Assembly (NCBI GenBank): GCA_011372845.1
Contig: DSAI01000116.1
Coordinates: forward strand, 1 to 6,296
Length of the DNA stretch: 6,296 bases
Source: Actinomycetota bacterium
GTDB taxonomy: Bacteria > Actinomycetota > Coriobacteriia > Anaerosomatales > Anaerosomataceae
Direction of reading: 5' to 3'
Below are positions 6,104 through 6,296 of this stretch, piece by piece; the first letter of the stretch is position 1, and every line of letters begins with the position of its first letter. Below the pieces are notes generated by a model. That model did no database searches, was not told the DNA's origin, and saw only the letters and a program-made list of their open reading frames with translations. The translations under genes were made by a program, and so were the position numbers.

Positions 6104-6296
6104 AACGAAGCCGGCGCCGCACAGCGCCTCGGCCATCTCGCCGGGATCGAAGATCAGACCGAACGGCTTGGTGGACTGCTGCAGGTCGCTGCCGTAGTCG
6201 ACCGAGAGGTTGCCCTCCACCCACACGCGCTGGTCGAGCGGGGTGCGCACGGCACTCGTCATGTCGGCGACGAGCGAGAGGCCGTTGCCGGACTGC
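6104..6296 (-). pseudogene. Unidentified gene fragment, cut at the racemase junction and by the window edge
   Basis: Reading leftward from 6295, an open frame gives about 64 residues with near-exclusive G/C third codon positions and a natural protein composition (for example LVADMTSAVRTPLDQRVW and VEGNLSVDYGSDLQQ), unlike the opposite strand. It ends around FDPGEMAEALCGAGFV at 6104-6151, after which the frame runs into DNA antisense to the racemase fragment. The beginning of the gene lies beyond the right edge. The final part resembles the segment near the C-terminus of class I SAM-dependent methyltransferases, where an FxPxEM...L..AGF pattern is common. That is a weak resemblance and I do not assign a function. 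An internal ATG at 6262 has no evident ribosome binding site and is probably not the start. Its natural C-terminus and stop are not seen. Confidence 0.5.

Noticed and set aside
5933..6296. Inverted repeats of an insertion sequence or recombinase site at the racemase junction
   Set aside because: Only a short GTGCG/CGCAC match surrounds the junction; no terminal repeat, target duplication or recombinase gene was found in the window.

Overview
The window is GC-rich throughout (including nearly all third codon positions) and densely packed with genes that have good Shine-Dalgarno sequences. This fits a high-GC bacterium. The mix of a secreted beta-propeller protein, a cobalamin-type radical SAM enzyme and a DUF305 membrane protein would suit an anaerobic actinobacterium of the Coriobacteriia type, but no phylogenetic marker is present, so this is inference only.

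Layout from left to right. (1) Positions 1-705, minus strand: the N-terminal 235 residues of a secreted TolB/WD40-like beta-propeller protein that runs off the left edge. (2) 803-1960, minus: a complete DUF1611 protein of the DgcN (D-glutamate N-acetyltransferase) type. (3) 1961-2273: a 313-base divergent intergenic region with several dyad symmetries and a candidate extended -10 promoter. (4) 2274-3824, plus: a B12-binding-domain radical SAM enzyme. (5) 3825-3841: a GC-rich hairpin between convergent genes. (6) 3858-5216, minus: a membrane-anchored calcineurin-like metallophosphoesterase. (7) 5270-5794, minus: a three-helix membrane protein with a C-terminal DUF305 domain, probably co-transcribed with the phosphoesterase. 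(8) 5795-5932: a divergent promoter region with a perfect 10-bp inverted repeat. (9) 5933-6103, plus: only the first 56 codons of an aspartate/glutamate racemase, with its own good ribosome binding site. (10) About 6104-6296, minus: the internal or C-terminal part of another gene, also cut off, meeting the racemase fragment in opposite orientation.

The first seven features look like ordinary metabolic and envelope genes. The notable part is the right end, where two unrelated genes are both broken at the same point (about 6101-6118). That is either a real rearrangement breakpoint or an assembly or amplification chimera. Two genes, the DgcN-like protein and the racemase remnant, belong to D-amino-acid (D-glutamate/aspartate) metabolism, but they are 4 kb apart and not in one operon. 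I see no clear defence system, CRISPR array, RNA gene or insertion sequence, and no convincing new multi-gene system.
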